A stretch of DNA of 64,000 nt. Origin: Janthinobacterium tructae (GTDB taxonomy: Bacteria; Pseudomonadota; Gammaproteobacteria; Burkholderiales; Burkholderiaceae_D). Positions 16,250-25,374 of the stretch are shown piece by piece. The notes beneath the pieces were generated by a model. It had not been told where the DNA came from and did not search any database. It saw only the letters and a list, made by a program, of their open reading frames with translations. The position numbers and the translations under genes are program-made. The DNA lies in NCBI RefSeq assembly GCF_006517255.1, contig NZ_CP041185.1, forward strand, positions 1,736,001 through 1,800,000. The letters run 5' to 3'. Position 1 is the first letter of the stretch. Each line of letters opens with the position of its first letter.

Positions 16250-18673
16250 CTACCGACCGTGCAAATACCGTGGCCGGCCAAGCCGATACCGCAGCACATC
16301 AATCTCCTCGCCAAACACCAGCACCACCGCCCCTTCCACATCGGTGCGCAGCCGCACGATTCCCATCTCGCCATAGCGCGCATACACCTGCGCCTTCGGA
16401 TGTTTATAGCGATTCCTGTGCCCGACCTGGAAAATCGCCAGACCGGGATCGACGGCGTTCAAGAATGCCTGTGTCGACGAAGTACCACTGCCGTGGTGCG
16501 GTGCCAGCAATACGTCGGCGGCCAGTTCGCCCGCCACCGAGCGCGCCAGCAATTGCGCTTCCTGCGCCGCTTCAATATCACCGGCCAGCAGGATCGCATG
16601 CTTGCCTGCCGTGATTTTCACGGTGCAGCTGCGGGCGTTCGGTTTCAGTGCAATGTCCGTGTGGCTGGCGGGCAATGGGTGCAGCATGGCGAAGTGCACG
16701 CCTTCCCAGCTCCAGCGCTGGCCCGCCATGCAGTGCAGATACGGACGCCGGGCTTGCCGCCGGGCCTCGACGGCCGGGTGGCCGTCGAACAACGACGAGG
16801 CCAGCCAGCCTACGTCTATGTTTTCCAGCAAGGATACGGCGCCGCCCGCGTGATCGAGGTCGCTGTGGGAAATGATCACGCCGTCGAGCCTGGCTATGCC
16901 GCGTGCGCGCAAGTAAGGCACGATGACCCGGCTGGCGCCATCGGAGTCGAGGCTGTAGGCGGGTCCCGTGTCGTACAACAAGCGGTGCCCGTGCGTTTCC
17001 ACCAGCATGGCCATGCCTTGTCCCACGTCAAAGGCCGTGATCCACATCTGGCCAGCTGGCGGGCTGGACGGCAAGGCCGTCAGCAGCGGCAGCCAGCCCA
17101 GCATGCCCGCCCAGCGATGCGGCCATCCGCGTGGCGCCAGCAGCCATGCCGTGCCAAACAATGCCCAGCAAAAACTCCACATAGGCGGCGCGGGCGCCGT
17201 CCACACGGCAAAACGGCGCGCACCCAGCCAGTCCAGTACCTGCGCCAGCATCTGCACGATGGCGTGTGCCAGCAGCAACAGCCAGTCGCACAAGGGCGCC
17301 GGCAGCAGGCTACCGGCCAGGGACAATGGCGTGACGAGCAGGCTGATGACGGGAATGGCCAGCGCATTGGCCACGGGGCTGAGCAATGACACTTGCGAGA
17401 ACAGCAGCATCGTCAAGGGCACCAGCCCCACCGTCACCACGTATTGCGTGTGGGCACCCAGCGCCACGGCGGCGCGCAAACGGCGCCAGCGCCCGGCGCT
17501 CTGCGGCAAGGACGCTGTGGTGCGGCCCGCCGTCGCGTACAGCATGGTGGCGACGGCGCCGAACGACAGCCAGAAACCGGGCCATAGCACGGCCCACGGG
17601 TCGAGCAGCACCACCACACCCAGCGCCAGGCACAGGATATGGCCGATGCTGGTGATGCGCCCGAGCCACAAGGCCAGCGCCACCACCAGCAACATGTATA
17701 AAGTGCGCTGCGCGGGCACGCCAAAACCGGCCAGCAGCACATACACAAATGCCGCCAGTGCGCCGGCCAGGGCCGCCACTTTTTGCGCCGGCAGCAGCAA
17801 AGGCAGTTGCCGCTCCGTGAAAAACGAGCGCCGCCACAGCGCACCTGCGCCCAGGGCGAACAGGCCCGCGATCATCGTAATGTGCAAGCCGGAAATCGAA
17901 ATCAAATGGCTCACGCCCGTGCGGTTGAACACTTGCCAGTCCGACTGGGGAATGGCGCGCTGGTCGCCCACCACCAGCGCCACGATCACGCCCGCATACT
18001 GTTTTCCGTCCAGGCTGCGCAAGATGCGCGCGCGCAACGCCGCGCGGCTGGCCTCCACCACGTTGCCGAAGCCGGGCACAAAGCTCGCCAGACGCACGTT
18101 CGGCGTATCGGCGCGCGGCTGCGGCCGTACATAGCCCGTGGCGCGCACGCCCTGCTCCAGCAGCCACGCCTCGTAGTCAAAGCCCATGGGATTCGCGTTG
18201 CCATGTGGACGCTGCAAGCGCACCGTCAGGCGCCAGCGCTCGCCCGGCTGCACGTCGCCCACCTCGTTCGTCACGGCATCGCGGAAACCCGCGTACCAGG
18301 ACAGGGCGATCAGGGGCGGCACCTGCGCGCCAACCGCCTTTTCCACGGCAAAATTGAAGCGCACGCCCTGCTCGAAACGGTATGGCAGGCTGGCGATGGT
18401 GCCCGTCACGGTGATATCCTGCCCTTCGTCGGCCAGCGCCAGCTGCGGGGCCAGCGCGGCCTGGGCCAGCCAGGCGGCCCAATAAAAGCCCAATCCCACG
18501 CCAGCGGCAAGCGCAACAACGCAGCGCCAGCGCGCGTGGCGGTGCAGCGCCAGACTAACCGTGAACCCTGAGCCAGCGATCAGCCACAGCAGCACGCCAG
18601 CATGGGGCGGCAAACTTGCCTGCGTTTGCAACCAGGCGGCGCCGGCTGCAAAGCCGAGTATCAGGGTGCGCAT
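16250..18673 (-). CDS. comEC: ComEC/Rec2 family DNA-uptake channel
   Basis: 807 residues, full length for proteobacterial ComEC. The N-terminus has several membrane helices and an OB-like region (DITVTGTIASLPYRFEQG). The competence-domain core includes VSHLISISGLHITMIAGL. The C-terminal metallo-beta-lactamase-like domain shows ITAFDVGQGMAMLVE, YDTGP, IISHSDLDHAGG and LLAPHHGSGTSS. It is the inner-membrane pore for transforming DNA; the C-terminal domain probably processes the non-translocated strand. It stands alone. The bases between 15969 and 16249 hold nothing recognisable. Confidence 0.95.
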   Translation of the reverse strand: MRTLILGFAAGAAWLQTQASLPPHAGVLLWLIAGSGFTVSLALHRHARWRCVVALAAGVGLGFYWAAWLAQAALAPQLALADEGQDITVTGTIASLPYRFEQGVRFNFAVEKAVGAQVPPLIALSWYAGFRDAVTNEVGDVQPGERWRLTVRLQRPHGNANPMGFDYEAWLLEQGVRATGYVRPQPRADTPNVRLASFVPGFGNVVEASRAALRARILRSLDGKQYAGVIVALVVGDQRAIPQSDWQVFNRTGVSHLISISGLHITMIAGLFALGAGALWRRSFFTERQLPLLLPAQKVAALAGALAAFVYVLLAGFGVPAQRTLYMLLVVALALWLGRITSIGHILCLALGVVVLLDPWAVLWPGFWLSFGAVATMLYATAGRTTASLPQSAGRWRRLRAAVALGAHTQYVVTVGLVPLTMLLFSQVSLLSPVANALAIPVISLLVTPLSLAGSLLPAPLCDWLLLLAHAIVQMLAQVLDWLGARRFAVWTAPAPPMWSFCWALFGTAWLLAPRGWPHRWAGMLGWLPLLTALPSSPPAGQMWITAFDVGQGMAMLVETHGHRLLYDTGPAYSLDSDGASRVIVPYLRARGIARLDGVIISHSDLDHAGGAVSLLENIDVGWLASSLFDGHPAVEARRQARRPYLHCMAGQRWSWEGVHFAMLHPLPASHTDIALKPNARSCTVKITAGKHAILLAGDIEAAQEAQLLARSVAGELAADVLLAPHHGSGTSSTQAFLNAVDPGLAIFQVGHRNRYKHPKAQVYARYGEMGIVRLRTDVEGAVVLVFGEEIDVLRYRLGRPRYLHGR

Positions 18674-18877
18674 GGGGTGGCAGGATCAAGGCAAAATCCG
18701 CTCGCTGCGAAAGGGACTCAGATACTCTGATCGCTTTCTACTCCTTGCCGTCTGATCTGGCGCAAGGGTAGCGTGAAGAACACGCTCATGCACGCAATGC
18801 GCCACGGCCGCTGATGAAACTTTCTCCATGCTAAGATGACCATCAGGCGCCAGGCGCCACGACTGTGCGGATCTTGC

Positions 18878-19307
18878 ATGCCCCCACTGACAGCGGCAGA
18901 AACCTATTTGCAGGATTTTCATCAACGGTAAGTCGGCGTGACGAGCGCCGCGTTTGCACACCTGCAGCCCGCTCGGCGTCCACCAGCTACGCCTCGTCCT
19001 GTGCAGCACTGAGCGACCGCGTACCGGTCGGCAATAGGCCGTTGAACCTGCCCGACCTGGCCTGCGGCGATGGCCATCTGCTGGGCCTGCTGGCAGCCAG
19101 GCGGCAGCCCCATTTGCAACTGCTCGGCGTCGACATGAGCGAAGCGGAACGGGCCGCCGCGCGCGCCGCCCTGCCCGCCTGCGTGCGGCGGCTGCCAGGC
19201 AGCGTCTGCGCAGCGCGTTCCTCGATGCCGCGGCGCCGCTGCAGGCCGGTGACGGATTGATCAGCACCGGCTGGGGTCTGCATCGGGTGCGGGCACGCGC
19301 CGCCTGA
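18878..19307 (+). pseudogene. SAM-dependent methyltransferase remnant with frameshifts and internal deletion
   Basis: An ATG at 18878 opens MPPLTAAETYLQDFHQR then hits a stop. A shifted frame continues GVTSAAFAHLQPAR, a second shift gives SASTSYA and, further on, LACGDGHLLGLLAARRQP and LLGVDMSEAE, which are motif I and the acidic post-I loop of a class I methyltransferase. After about 19190 the frame changes again to LQAGDGLISTGWGLHRVRA with a stop at 19305-19307, which looks like the protein's natural end. About 100 residues of the catalytic core are absent between the last two segments. At least three frame changes plus a deletion make it non-functional. Confidence 0.7.
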
Positions 19308-19422
19308 AAATACCGCAGAGAAACTTATTTCTATAGTAATATTGCTTTTATAAAAATTCCGCTTGCCGCCACGGCGTCGAATAGCGTATATCGTTGCGAT
19401 AGGACAGCATAAGGACGCAGGC

Positions 19423-20706
19423 ATGTCCCCATTCAAGAAACTGATCCTCGCCGCCATGCTGAGCTGCGGCGCCACGGCAGCGTCCGCTAGCAGCGTAGCC
19501 GAGTACAACAGTCCCGACAGGTATCACTGGTGGAAGTACTTGCAGTTACTGGAGCAAACTGTCCAGAAAGATATTCCGGCCGGCTCAACGGTCCCGGCCT
19601 CGGATGCGCAGCGCATGCAATTGTTGCGCGCCGTGGGCTCACCGCTGCAGCGCCTGGGCACGGCGCGCGCGATGCTCGGTGACAGCATGGGCGCCATCGC
19701 AGCCTTCGATACCTTTGAACAGCTGACCCTGTATCAGCAAAGAAAGGGGCAGCCGCATGCCGACGACGATGCGCGCCTGGCCGCCGCCACGCCGCGCGAC
19801 GCCATACAGGCCATTGTCGAAGCAGCCAGCAAGCGGCAGATCGTCATCCTCAACGAGTCCCACCACGTGCCCATGCACCGGGCATTCGCGGCGGCGCTGG
19901 CGCGCGAGCTGCGCAAGGTTGGTTTCGACACGCTGGCGGTGGAAACCTTTGGCGCGACACCGGATGCCTGGCCCTACATCCATGAGCAGACCGGCTACTA
20001 TTCAAATGAGCCCGTGTTTGGCCATTTCCTGCGCGAGGCGCGCCAGGACGGCTGGACCTTCGTCCAGTATGAAGAAGAGCGCGCGGACCGCAGCGCAGAC
20101 GACTATCCGCGCCTGCGCGAACTGGAGCAGGCCGAAAATATCCAGTCCAGGATCTTCGCCAGCCGCCCCAACGCCCGCGTCTTCATTTATGTCGGCTATT
20201 CGCACAGCGTGGAAACGCCCATCGCGAACAAAAGGGAGGACGACGTCCGCATGGCTTCGCACGTACGCCGCATCACCGGCATCGATCCGCTGACGATAGA
20301 CCAGACCATCATGTACGCGCACGCGTCGCCGGGCGCGGAACAGGCCTCATACCAGCAGGCACAGGCCAAGTCGCACAGCCAGTTCCCCTTTGTCCTGCTC
20401 GCCCCGGGTGGACAGCATGAAGTATTTGGCGAGTACCGCAACGGCATGGACATGCAGGTCATCCACCCGCGCTACGCCGACAGCGCCAGCGGGCGCCCCG
20501 GATGGTACGCCATGTTGCCCCAGCTTCAGCCACATACGATTCCCGCCAGCCTGTACCCCGCCACCGGCAGAAAGCTGATCACGGCGCGTGCCACGGGCGC
20601 GGACCCGCATGCCGTACCTTACGACGCCATCGTGATTTCGGCCGACGCGCCAGCGCCGCAGCTGATGCTGCCGCCCGGCTCCTACACATTGAGGGACAGC
20701 CTTTAA
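19423..20706 (+). CDS. Secreted ChaN/erythromycin-esterase-like protein
   Basis: 427 residues from the ATG at 19423, with a signal peptide (hydrophobic LILAAMLSCGATAASAS). The core contains QIVILNESHHVPMHRAF, then VGFDTLAVETFG and ARVFIYVGYSHSVE. That distribution of His/Glu motifs resembles the ChaN/EreA/TIKI superfamily, which includes haem-binding, erythromycin-esterase and metalloprotease members. The exact activity cannot be assigned. Presumably periplasmic. It lies directly after the methyltransferase remnant and 54 bases before the helicase gene. Confidence 0.65.
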   Translation: MSPFKKLILAAMLSCGATAASASSVAEYNSPDRYHWWKYLQLLEQTVQKDIPAGSTVPASDAQRMQLLRAVGSPLQRLGTARAMLGDSMGAIAAFDTFEQLTLYQQRKGQPHADDDARLAAATPRDAIQAIVEAASKRQIVILNESHHVPMHRAFAAALARELRKVGFDTLAVETFGATPDAWPYIHEQTGYYSNEPVFGHFLREARQDGWTFVQYEEERADRSADDYPRLRELEQAENIQSRIFASRPNARVFIYVGYSHSVETPIANKREDDVRMASHVRRITGIDPLTIDQTIMYAHASPGAEQASYQQAQAKSHSQFPFVLLAPGGQHEVFGEYRNGMDMQVIHPRYADSASGRPGWYAMLPQLQPHTIPASLYPATGRKLITARATGADPHAVPYDAIVISADAPAPQLMLPPGSYTLRDSL

Positions 20707-20760
20707 AGGGGGCGGCGCACGGTATAATCGGCCTCGCTTACTTCAACACCCAGGCACGAC

Positions 20761-22749
20761 ATGAATTCTTCCGCACTTCCTCCCGACACTTCCAGCGACA
20801 TTTCCGACAGCACCGAAGACAATAACGACGCCACCCTGGTCGCGGAACTGGGGGAACTGGCCGAGCATATCCGCCTGGTCAAGATGGAAGGCCGCGTCTT
20901 CGTGCGCTTTTCCGGCGTGGTCAAGGCCGGGCATCTGGTGGTGCCGTATGCGTTGGTGCCAGCGCAGGGCGTGCTGGCGCGGCCGGCCAAGTGGCGCAAG
21001 ATGGACCGCGAGGCCAAGCTGGCCCTGGTGCGCGAACGGGCCAGCGCGGCCGTCTTCGAAGAGCTGCGCCAGCATGTGATCGATTTCGTCGCCGATATCG
21101 CGGGCCTGAGCGAGGATGTGGATACGGACCCGATGGTCTTCCTGCACACCTTGGCCGACATGCAGACGTCGGAGCCGGCCGGCATGGTGTTCGACCGCAT
21201 CCGCCAGCGCTTCAACCACGCCATCGAGCGCCAGCAGGAAGAGCAGCACGCGGCGCGCACGCGCCAGAGCATCAACCTGGCCGAGTATCCGGCCTCGTTC
21301 GAGATGGCGCGCCGCCTGCCGCGCCGCTTCATCGCCCTGCTCGGACCCACGAATTCCGGCAAGACGCACCGCGCGATGGAAGCGCTGGTGAAGGCAAAGA
21401 GCGGCATCTACCTGGCGCCATTGCGCTTGCTGGCCCTGGAAAACTACGAACGGCTGCTGGAAGCTGCACCGCACGGAAAACCCTTGGCCGTGAGCCTGAT
21501 CACGGGCGAGGAACGCCGCGTGGTCGACGGCGCCACGCACGTAGCCAGCACGGTGGAAATGCTGGACACGAAAACCGTCGTCGAAGTGGCTGTCATCGAT
21601 GAAATCCAGATGCTGGCCGACCCGGACCGGGGTGCCGCATGGACGGCGGCCGTCTGCGGCGCACCGGCCCACACCGTCTACCTGGTGGGCGCGCCGGAAG
21701 CGCGGCGCGCCATCGAGGCGCTGGCCGAGCGCCTGGACTGCCCGCTGGAAGTGCACGTTCTGAAACGCATGGCGCCCCTGTCAATGGAGCCGAGCGCCGT
21801 GCGCAAGGTGCGCAACCTGCGCCGCGGCGACGCCGTCATCGCCTTTTCGCGCCGCGAAGTGCTGATGTGGCGCGACATGATCACGGAAACGGGGCTGTCC
21901 GTGGCGACTGTGTACGGCAACCTGTCGCCCGAAGTGCGGCGCGCGCAGGCGCAGCGCTTCCGCGACGGCACGGCCGATATCGTCGTCGGCACGGACGCGC
22001 TGGCGATGGGCCTGAACATGCCGATCGCGCGCATCGTCATGACCACCTGCGTCAAATACAATGGCCGCGAAGAGGAAGAGATTTCGGCCGCGCTGGCGCG
22101 CCAGATCGCCGGGCGCGCTGGCCGCTATGGCGTGCATGAAGAGGGACTCGTGGCCGGCTACGACAACGAGACGCATGAAGTGATGCGCGCCCTGCTCAAG
22201 GAAAAGCTGCACCCGCTGAACACCAGCGGCTTTGCCGTGGCGCCCTCGCTCGAACATTTGCACCGCATTTCGTCGGTGACGGGAGAGCTGTCACTGTCAA
22301 AGCTGCTGCGCCGCTTCATCCACAACATCGACGTGCCGGACGGCTTCTTCTTCCCGCGTATCACGGAAGACCAGAAGGAGCGCGCCGTCTGGCTCGACAC
22401 CCTGCCCCTGTCCGTGGCCGACAAGTTCACCCTGTCGCTGGTGCCGATATCGAGCAAGGTGCCGTCCTTGCAAACGGCGTGGGAACACTGGTCGAAGAAT
22501 CTGTCGCAGGGAAAAACCAGCACCTTGCGCCAGCATGCGTATGGCGGCGGCACGCAGAATCTGCAGCAGGTGGAAGACACTTGCCGCTACTACTCGGCGT
22601 ATGCCTGGCTCAGCTACCGCCTGCCCGAATTTTTCCCCGATATCGCCGTGGCGCAAAACCTGTCGCGCGACGCGTCGGAACGGGTCGACTCCATCCTGCG
22701 CGCGCACAATGCGGCTTCGCGCGGACGCGCCAGCAAGAAGTTCAAATAG
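20761..22749 (+). CDS. Suv3-like superfamily 2 RNA helicase
   Basis: 662 residues. After an acidic Ser/Asp-rich leader (1-35) and a helical region, the helicase core has Walker A GPTNSGKT (195-202), motif Ia YLAPLRLLALE, motif II DEIQ (280-283), motif III-like VYLVGAPEA, motif IV IAFSRREVL, motif V VGTDALAMGLNMP and motif VI QIAGRAGR (448-455). DEIQ instead of DEAD/DExH, with YLAPLRLLALE and the later C-terminal region, is characteristic of the mitochondrial Suv3 (SUPV3L1) family. Bacterial members occur in proteobacteria; their role is presumably in RNA turnover but is poorly defined. Confidence 0.85.
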   Translation: MNSSALPPDTSSDISDSTEDNNDATLVAELGELAEHIRLVKMEGRVFVRFSGVVKAGHLVVPYALVPAQGVLARPAKWRKMDREAKLALVRERASAAVFEELRQHVIDFVADIAGLSEDVDTDPMVFLHTLADMQTSEPAGMVFDRIRQRFNHAIERQQEEQHAARTRQSINLAEYPASFEMARRLPRRFIALLGPTNSGKTHRAMEALVKAKSGIYLAPLRLLALENYERLLEAAPHGKPLAVSLITGEERRVVDGATHVASTVEMLDTKTVVEVAVIDEIQMLADPDRGAAWTAAVCGAPAHTVYLVGAPEARRAIEALAERLDCPLEVHVLKRMAPLSMEPSAVRKVRNLRRGDAVIAFSRREVLMWRDMITETGLSVATVYGNLSPEVRRAQAQRFRDGTADIVVGTDALAMGLNMPIARIVMTTCVKYNGREEEEISAALARQIAGRAGRYGVHEEGLVAGYDNETHEVMRALLKEKLHPLNTSGFAVAPSLEHLHRISSVTGELSLSKLLRRFIHNIDVPDGFFFPRITEDQKERAVWLDTLPLSVADKFTLSLVPISSKVPSLQTAWEHWSKNLSQGKTSTLRQHAYGGGTQNLQQVEDTCRYYSAYAWLSYRLPEFFPDIAVAQNLSRDASERVDSILRAHNAASRGRASKKFK

Positions 22750-22752
22750 GCG

Positions 22753-23226
22753 TCAACGGATTTCCCAGAACCACACTTCGGCGCAATCCCAGTAGCATTC
22801 GCTGCCGCAGACCTTCACGCCGATGGATGGCAGCAGGATGTCGATATGCCCGCCCGCGCCGCCCAGGTAACCGGGAATGCGGAAAAAGGCGACCAGGCCC
22901 TGGCGCTGGCCGATGCCGGCAATGGCTGCATCGCGGCTGAATTTTTCGGGCGCGCCAAACATCGAGGGGCTGGCCAGCATATGCGCCAGCTTGGCTTGTC
23001 CCGGCTCGATCAGCGCACCGCTGAACGGCCCCTTGCGAATCGCCATGCGGCCTTTGATCTGTATGCCCGCCTTGATCAGCGCCAGGCTGACGCGGATGGC
23101 GCAGGTGTTGGCAAAGCTGTCCTCGCCGATCAAATCTTCCCAGCCGATTTCGCCAAACAGGGCCGCCTGGTCAACGGACGCCACGCTCGAGTAATTTTCA
23201 CGCAGATTGGTGAATGCAGGTTTCAC
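22753..23226 (-). CDS. tae4: Tae4-like peptidoglycan amidase (type VI secretion effector family)
   Basis: 157 residues from a GTG at 23226, chosen because GGGAGG lies 5 bases upstream and the length fits Tae4 (about 160). The catalytic Cys42 sits in NTCAIRVSLAL, the Tae4 signature, and His127 in GGAGGHIDILLP; a Cys pair near the C-terminus (CGSECYWDC) could form a disulfide. Tae4 enzymes cut the D-Glu-mDAP bond of acceptor-strand peptidoglycan peptides after type VI delivery. No Tai4-like immunity gene is adjacent: the helicase ends 3 bases away on the other strand and the upstream gene is a sugar dehydrogenase. No type VI structural gene is in the window. Confidence 0.8.
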   Translation of the reverse strand: MKPAFTNLRENYSSVASVDQAALFGEIGWEDLIGEDSFANTCAIRVSLALIKAGIQIKGRMAIRKGPFSGALIEPGQAKLAHMLASPSMFGAPEKFSRDAAIAGIGQRQGLVAFFRIPGYLGGAGGHIDILLPSIGVKVCGSECYWDCAEVWFWEIR

Positions 23227-23320
23227 GTCAGCCTCCCGTTGCCCCTGGTCGACAGGGAACATCCGGCCGATTGTAGGAGGATGCGGCAGCCCCGCACTGA
23301 GCGAAATCAAGCGATATGCA

Positions 23321-24559
23321 TTACGGTTTGACCACCTCGTAATGCAGCTTGAGCACCAGCCCATTATGGTCGTCGGCCATGTAGATATCGCCGTCCTGGC
23401 CCTGCTTCACATCGACGGGCGCACCCCTGCCCTGTTTGCCCTTGCGCTCCCAGTTGCCGATCAGCTCGACGGACTTGCCCAGCGGCGCACCGGCCTTGTC
23501 GGGCAGCAGCGCCACCAGGCGGTGGCCGTTGCTGCGGTAGCCGTGGTAGCCGATGATCAGGCTATTCTTGTACAGTTCGGGGAAACGGCTGGCCGTGTAG
23601 AACGTCATGCCCAGCGGCGCGGCATGGCCGGGCAGCAGGCGCTGCGGTGCCGCGTATTGGGCGGCGCAAGCCGTCTTCGGATACTCCGGACTGGCGACGT
23701 TGTCGTCGTAGCAGTACGGCCAGCCGTAATGCCGGTCGGCCTTGATCAGGTTCAGTTCTTCGTGCGGCAGGTTCTCATCGCTTTTCAACTGCGGCATGGC
23801 GGCCTGGATGGCGTCGCGCGCGTTTTCCGCCTGCCACAGCTCACCCGTGGCCGGGTGAAAAGCCAGCGCCATCGAATTGCGCAAGCCGCGCGCATGCGTG
23901 CGCCAGCCCGTCACCGTGCCGGCCGGCCAGGCCATCGTGTATTCGCGGATGGCGCCCAGCGCTTCCGGTCCCTCCGCCGAGGCGCATGGTTTGCTCGCAT
24001 CGGGCGCCTTGCCATCGTTCTCGCAGTGGTCGGTGCTCGAGCCCACGTTCACATACAGGTCGCCCTTGGGGCTGAAACGCATGGTCGTCAGCAGGTGCAA
24101 ACCGAGGCCCGGCAGGCGCGGCGTCTTGGCCGTGCCGCCGATGATGTCGGTGAGGGCGCGTGCGGGATCGCGCAGGTCGAAGCGGAAGATGCGTCCCACC
24201 TCGCCCACGTAGACCATGCCGTCGGGTCCCTGCACGATGCCGTTCGGGCGATCGAGCTTGTCGAGCAGCAGCTTGCGCTCGTAGCCGGAGCCGGCCGCCT
24301 TGCGCTGCAACAGCCATAATTTACCCTGCTTCGGCGCCCATCCCGCCATGTCCGTGACGAGGATATCGCCATTCGTCAGCGGCAGCACGCCACGGGGAAA
24401 TTTCAGGCCGTCGGCCAGCACGGCCACGCAAAAGCCGGCCGGCGTGGTCACGTCGAGGCGCGGCATGCCATCGCACTGGGCGCTTGGCGCCGCCATGGCG
24501 GGCGCCGACACGGTGGACAGGCAGGCCGCCAGCGCACCGGCGATGATCTTCTTGTTCAT
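23321..24559 (-). CDS. PQQ-dependent sugar (sorbosone/aldose) dehydrogenase family protein
   Basis: 412 residues with a signal peptide (MNKKIIAGALAACLSTVSAPAMA). The mature part is a six-bladed propeller of the soluble glucose/sorbosone dehydrogenase type: GLKFPRGVLPLTNGDILVTD at the first blade, RFDLRD, LHLLTTMRFSPKGDLYVNVG, WRTHARGLRNSMALAF, LPHEELNLIKADRHYGWPYC (conserved His and substrate side), and GAPVDVKQGQDGDIYMADD near the end. Periplasmic oxidation of aldoses or sorbosone with PQQ is the expected role. Its ATG overlaps the TatD stop by 4 bases, so the two are co-translated. Confidence 0.85.
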   Translation of the reverse strand: MNKKIIAGALAACLSTVSAPAMAAPSAQCDGMPRLDVTTPAGFCVAVLADGLKFPRGVLPLTNGDILVTDMAGWAPKQGKLWLLQRKAAGSGYERKLLLDKLDRPNGIVQGPDGMVYVGEVGRIFRFDLRDPARALTDIIGGTAKTPRLPGLGLHLLTTMRFSPKGDLYVNVGSSTDHCENDGKAPDASKPCASAEGPEALGAIREYTMAWPAGTVTGWRTHARGLRNSMALAFHPATGELWQAENARDAIQAAMPQLKSDENLPHEELNLIKADRHYGWPYCYDDNVASPEYPKTACAAQYAAPQRLLPGHAAPLGMTFYTASRFPELYKNSLIIGYHGYRSNGHRLVALLPDKAGAPLGKSVELIGNWERKGKQGRGAPVDVKQGQDGDIYMADDHNGLVLKLHYEVVKP

Positions 24560-25365
24560 GAGGATGTTTCCATCAAAGGTAATCGGGGCAGCACGGCGCG
24601 CGCGTTGGCGCTGGTAACGGCCGCCACTTGCGCACTATCGAGGCCGCGCAATTCGGCCAGCACGGTGCCGATACGCGGCAATTCTTCGGGACTGTTGCGG
24701 CCCGGGTGGACCCAGCTGGGGGAAATGTCGGGCGCGTCCGTCTCCAGCACGATGGCGTCGAGCGGCAAGTCCGTAGCCATGCGGCGTATCTGCAGCGCGC
24801 GCGTAAACGTCATGGCACCGCCGAAACCGAGCTTGAACCCGAGGTCGATATAACCGTGCGCCTGCTGGAAGCTGCCATTGAACGCATGCGCGATGCCGCC
24901 GTTCGGACGGATCTGGCGCGCATGCTTGAGGACGATGTCCTGCGAGCGGCGCACGTGGGTCAGCACGGGCAGGTCGAAGTCGCGGGCGATTTTCAGCTGC
25001 TCGCGCAAAAAATGCTCCTGCCTGGCGCGCATGGCCGGTTCGCACAGCATGGGGAGGAAGAAATCGAGGCCGATCTCGCCGATGGCGACGAAGCGCGGGT
25101 CATGCATGGCCTGCGCCACGGCCTCGCGCAGGACGATCAGATCGTCCTCGGTGGCGTGCGGCACGTAGATCGGGTGGATGCCGAGCGCATAGCAGGCGTT
25201 GGGCGCCGCTGCCGCCAGCTCGCGCACGATGCTGAAATTGGCCCGTTCGACGGCGGGGATGACGATCATGCCCACGCCCTGCTGCTGCGCGCGCGCCGCC
25301 ACCTGCAGCGATTCGCCGCCGAATTCATGCGCGTCGAGGTGGCAGTGCGTGTCGATCCACAGCAT
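24556..25365 (-). CDS. TatD-family metal-dependent deoxyribonuclease
   Basis: 269 residues forming a TIM barrel with a metal site: WIDTHCHLDAHEF (His-x-His) at the start, a Glu in FVAIGEIGLDFF, His in FDLPVLTHVRRS, His in GIAHAFNGSF and Asp in IVLETDAPDISP. The set fits the TatD/YcfH family of 3'-5' exo-DNases and related hydrolases. Length is typical. It lies 9 bases downstream of lolD in the same direction and overlaps the sugar dehydrogenase by 4 bases, giving a probable lolC-lolC'-lolD-tatD-dehydrogenase transcription unit. Confidence 0.9.
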   Translation of the reverse strand: MLWIDTHCHLDAHEFGGESLQVAARAQQQGVGMIVIPAVERANFSIVRELAAAAPNACYALGIHPIYVPHATEDDLIVLREAVAQAMHDPRFVAIGEIGLDFFLPMLCEPAMRARQEHFLREQLKIARDFDLPVLTHVRRSQDIVLKHARQIRPNGGIAHAFNGSFQQAHGYIDLGFKLGFGGAMTFTRALQIRRMATDLPLDAIVLETDAPDISPSWVHPGRNSPEELPRIGTVLAELRGLDSAQVAAVTSANARAVLPRLPLMETSS

Positions 25366-25374
25366 GGCGGCTCC

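Noticed and set aside
23227..23320. Search for a Tai4-type immunity gene beside the Tae4-like gene
   Set aside because: Only 94 bases are free upstream and 3 downstream; no signal-peptide-bearing frame fits.
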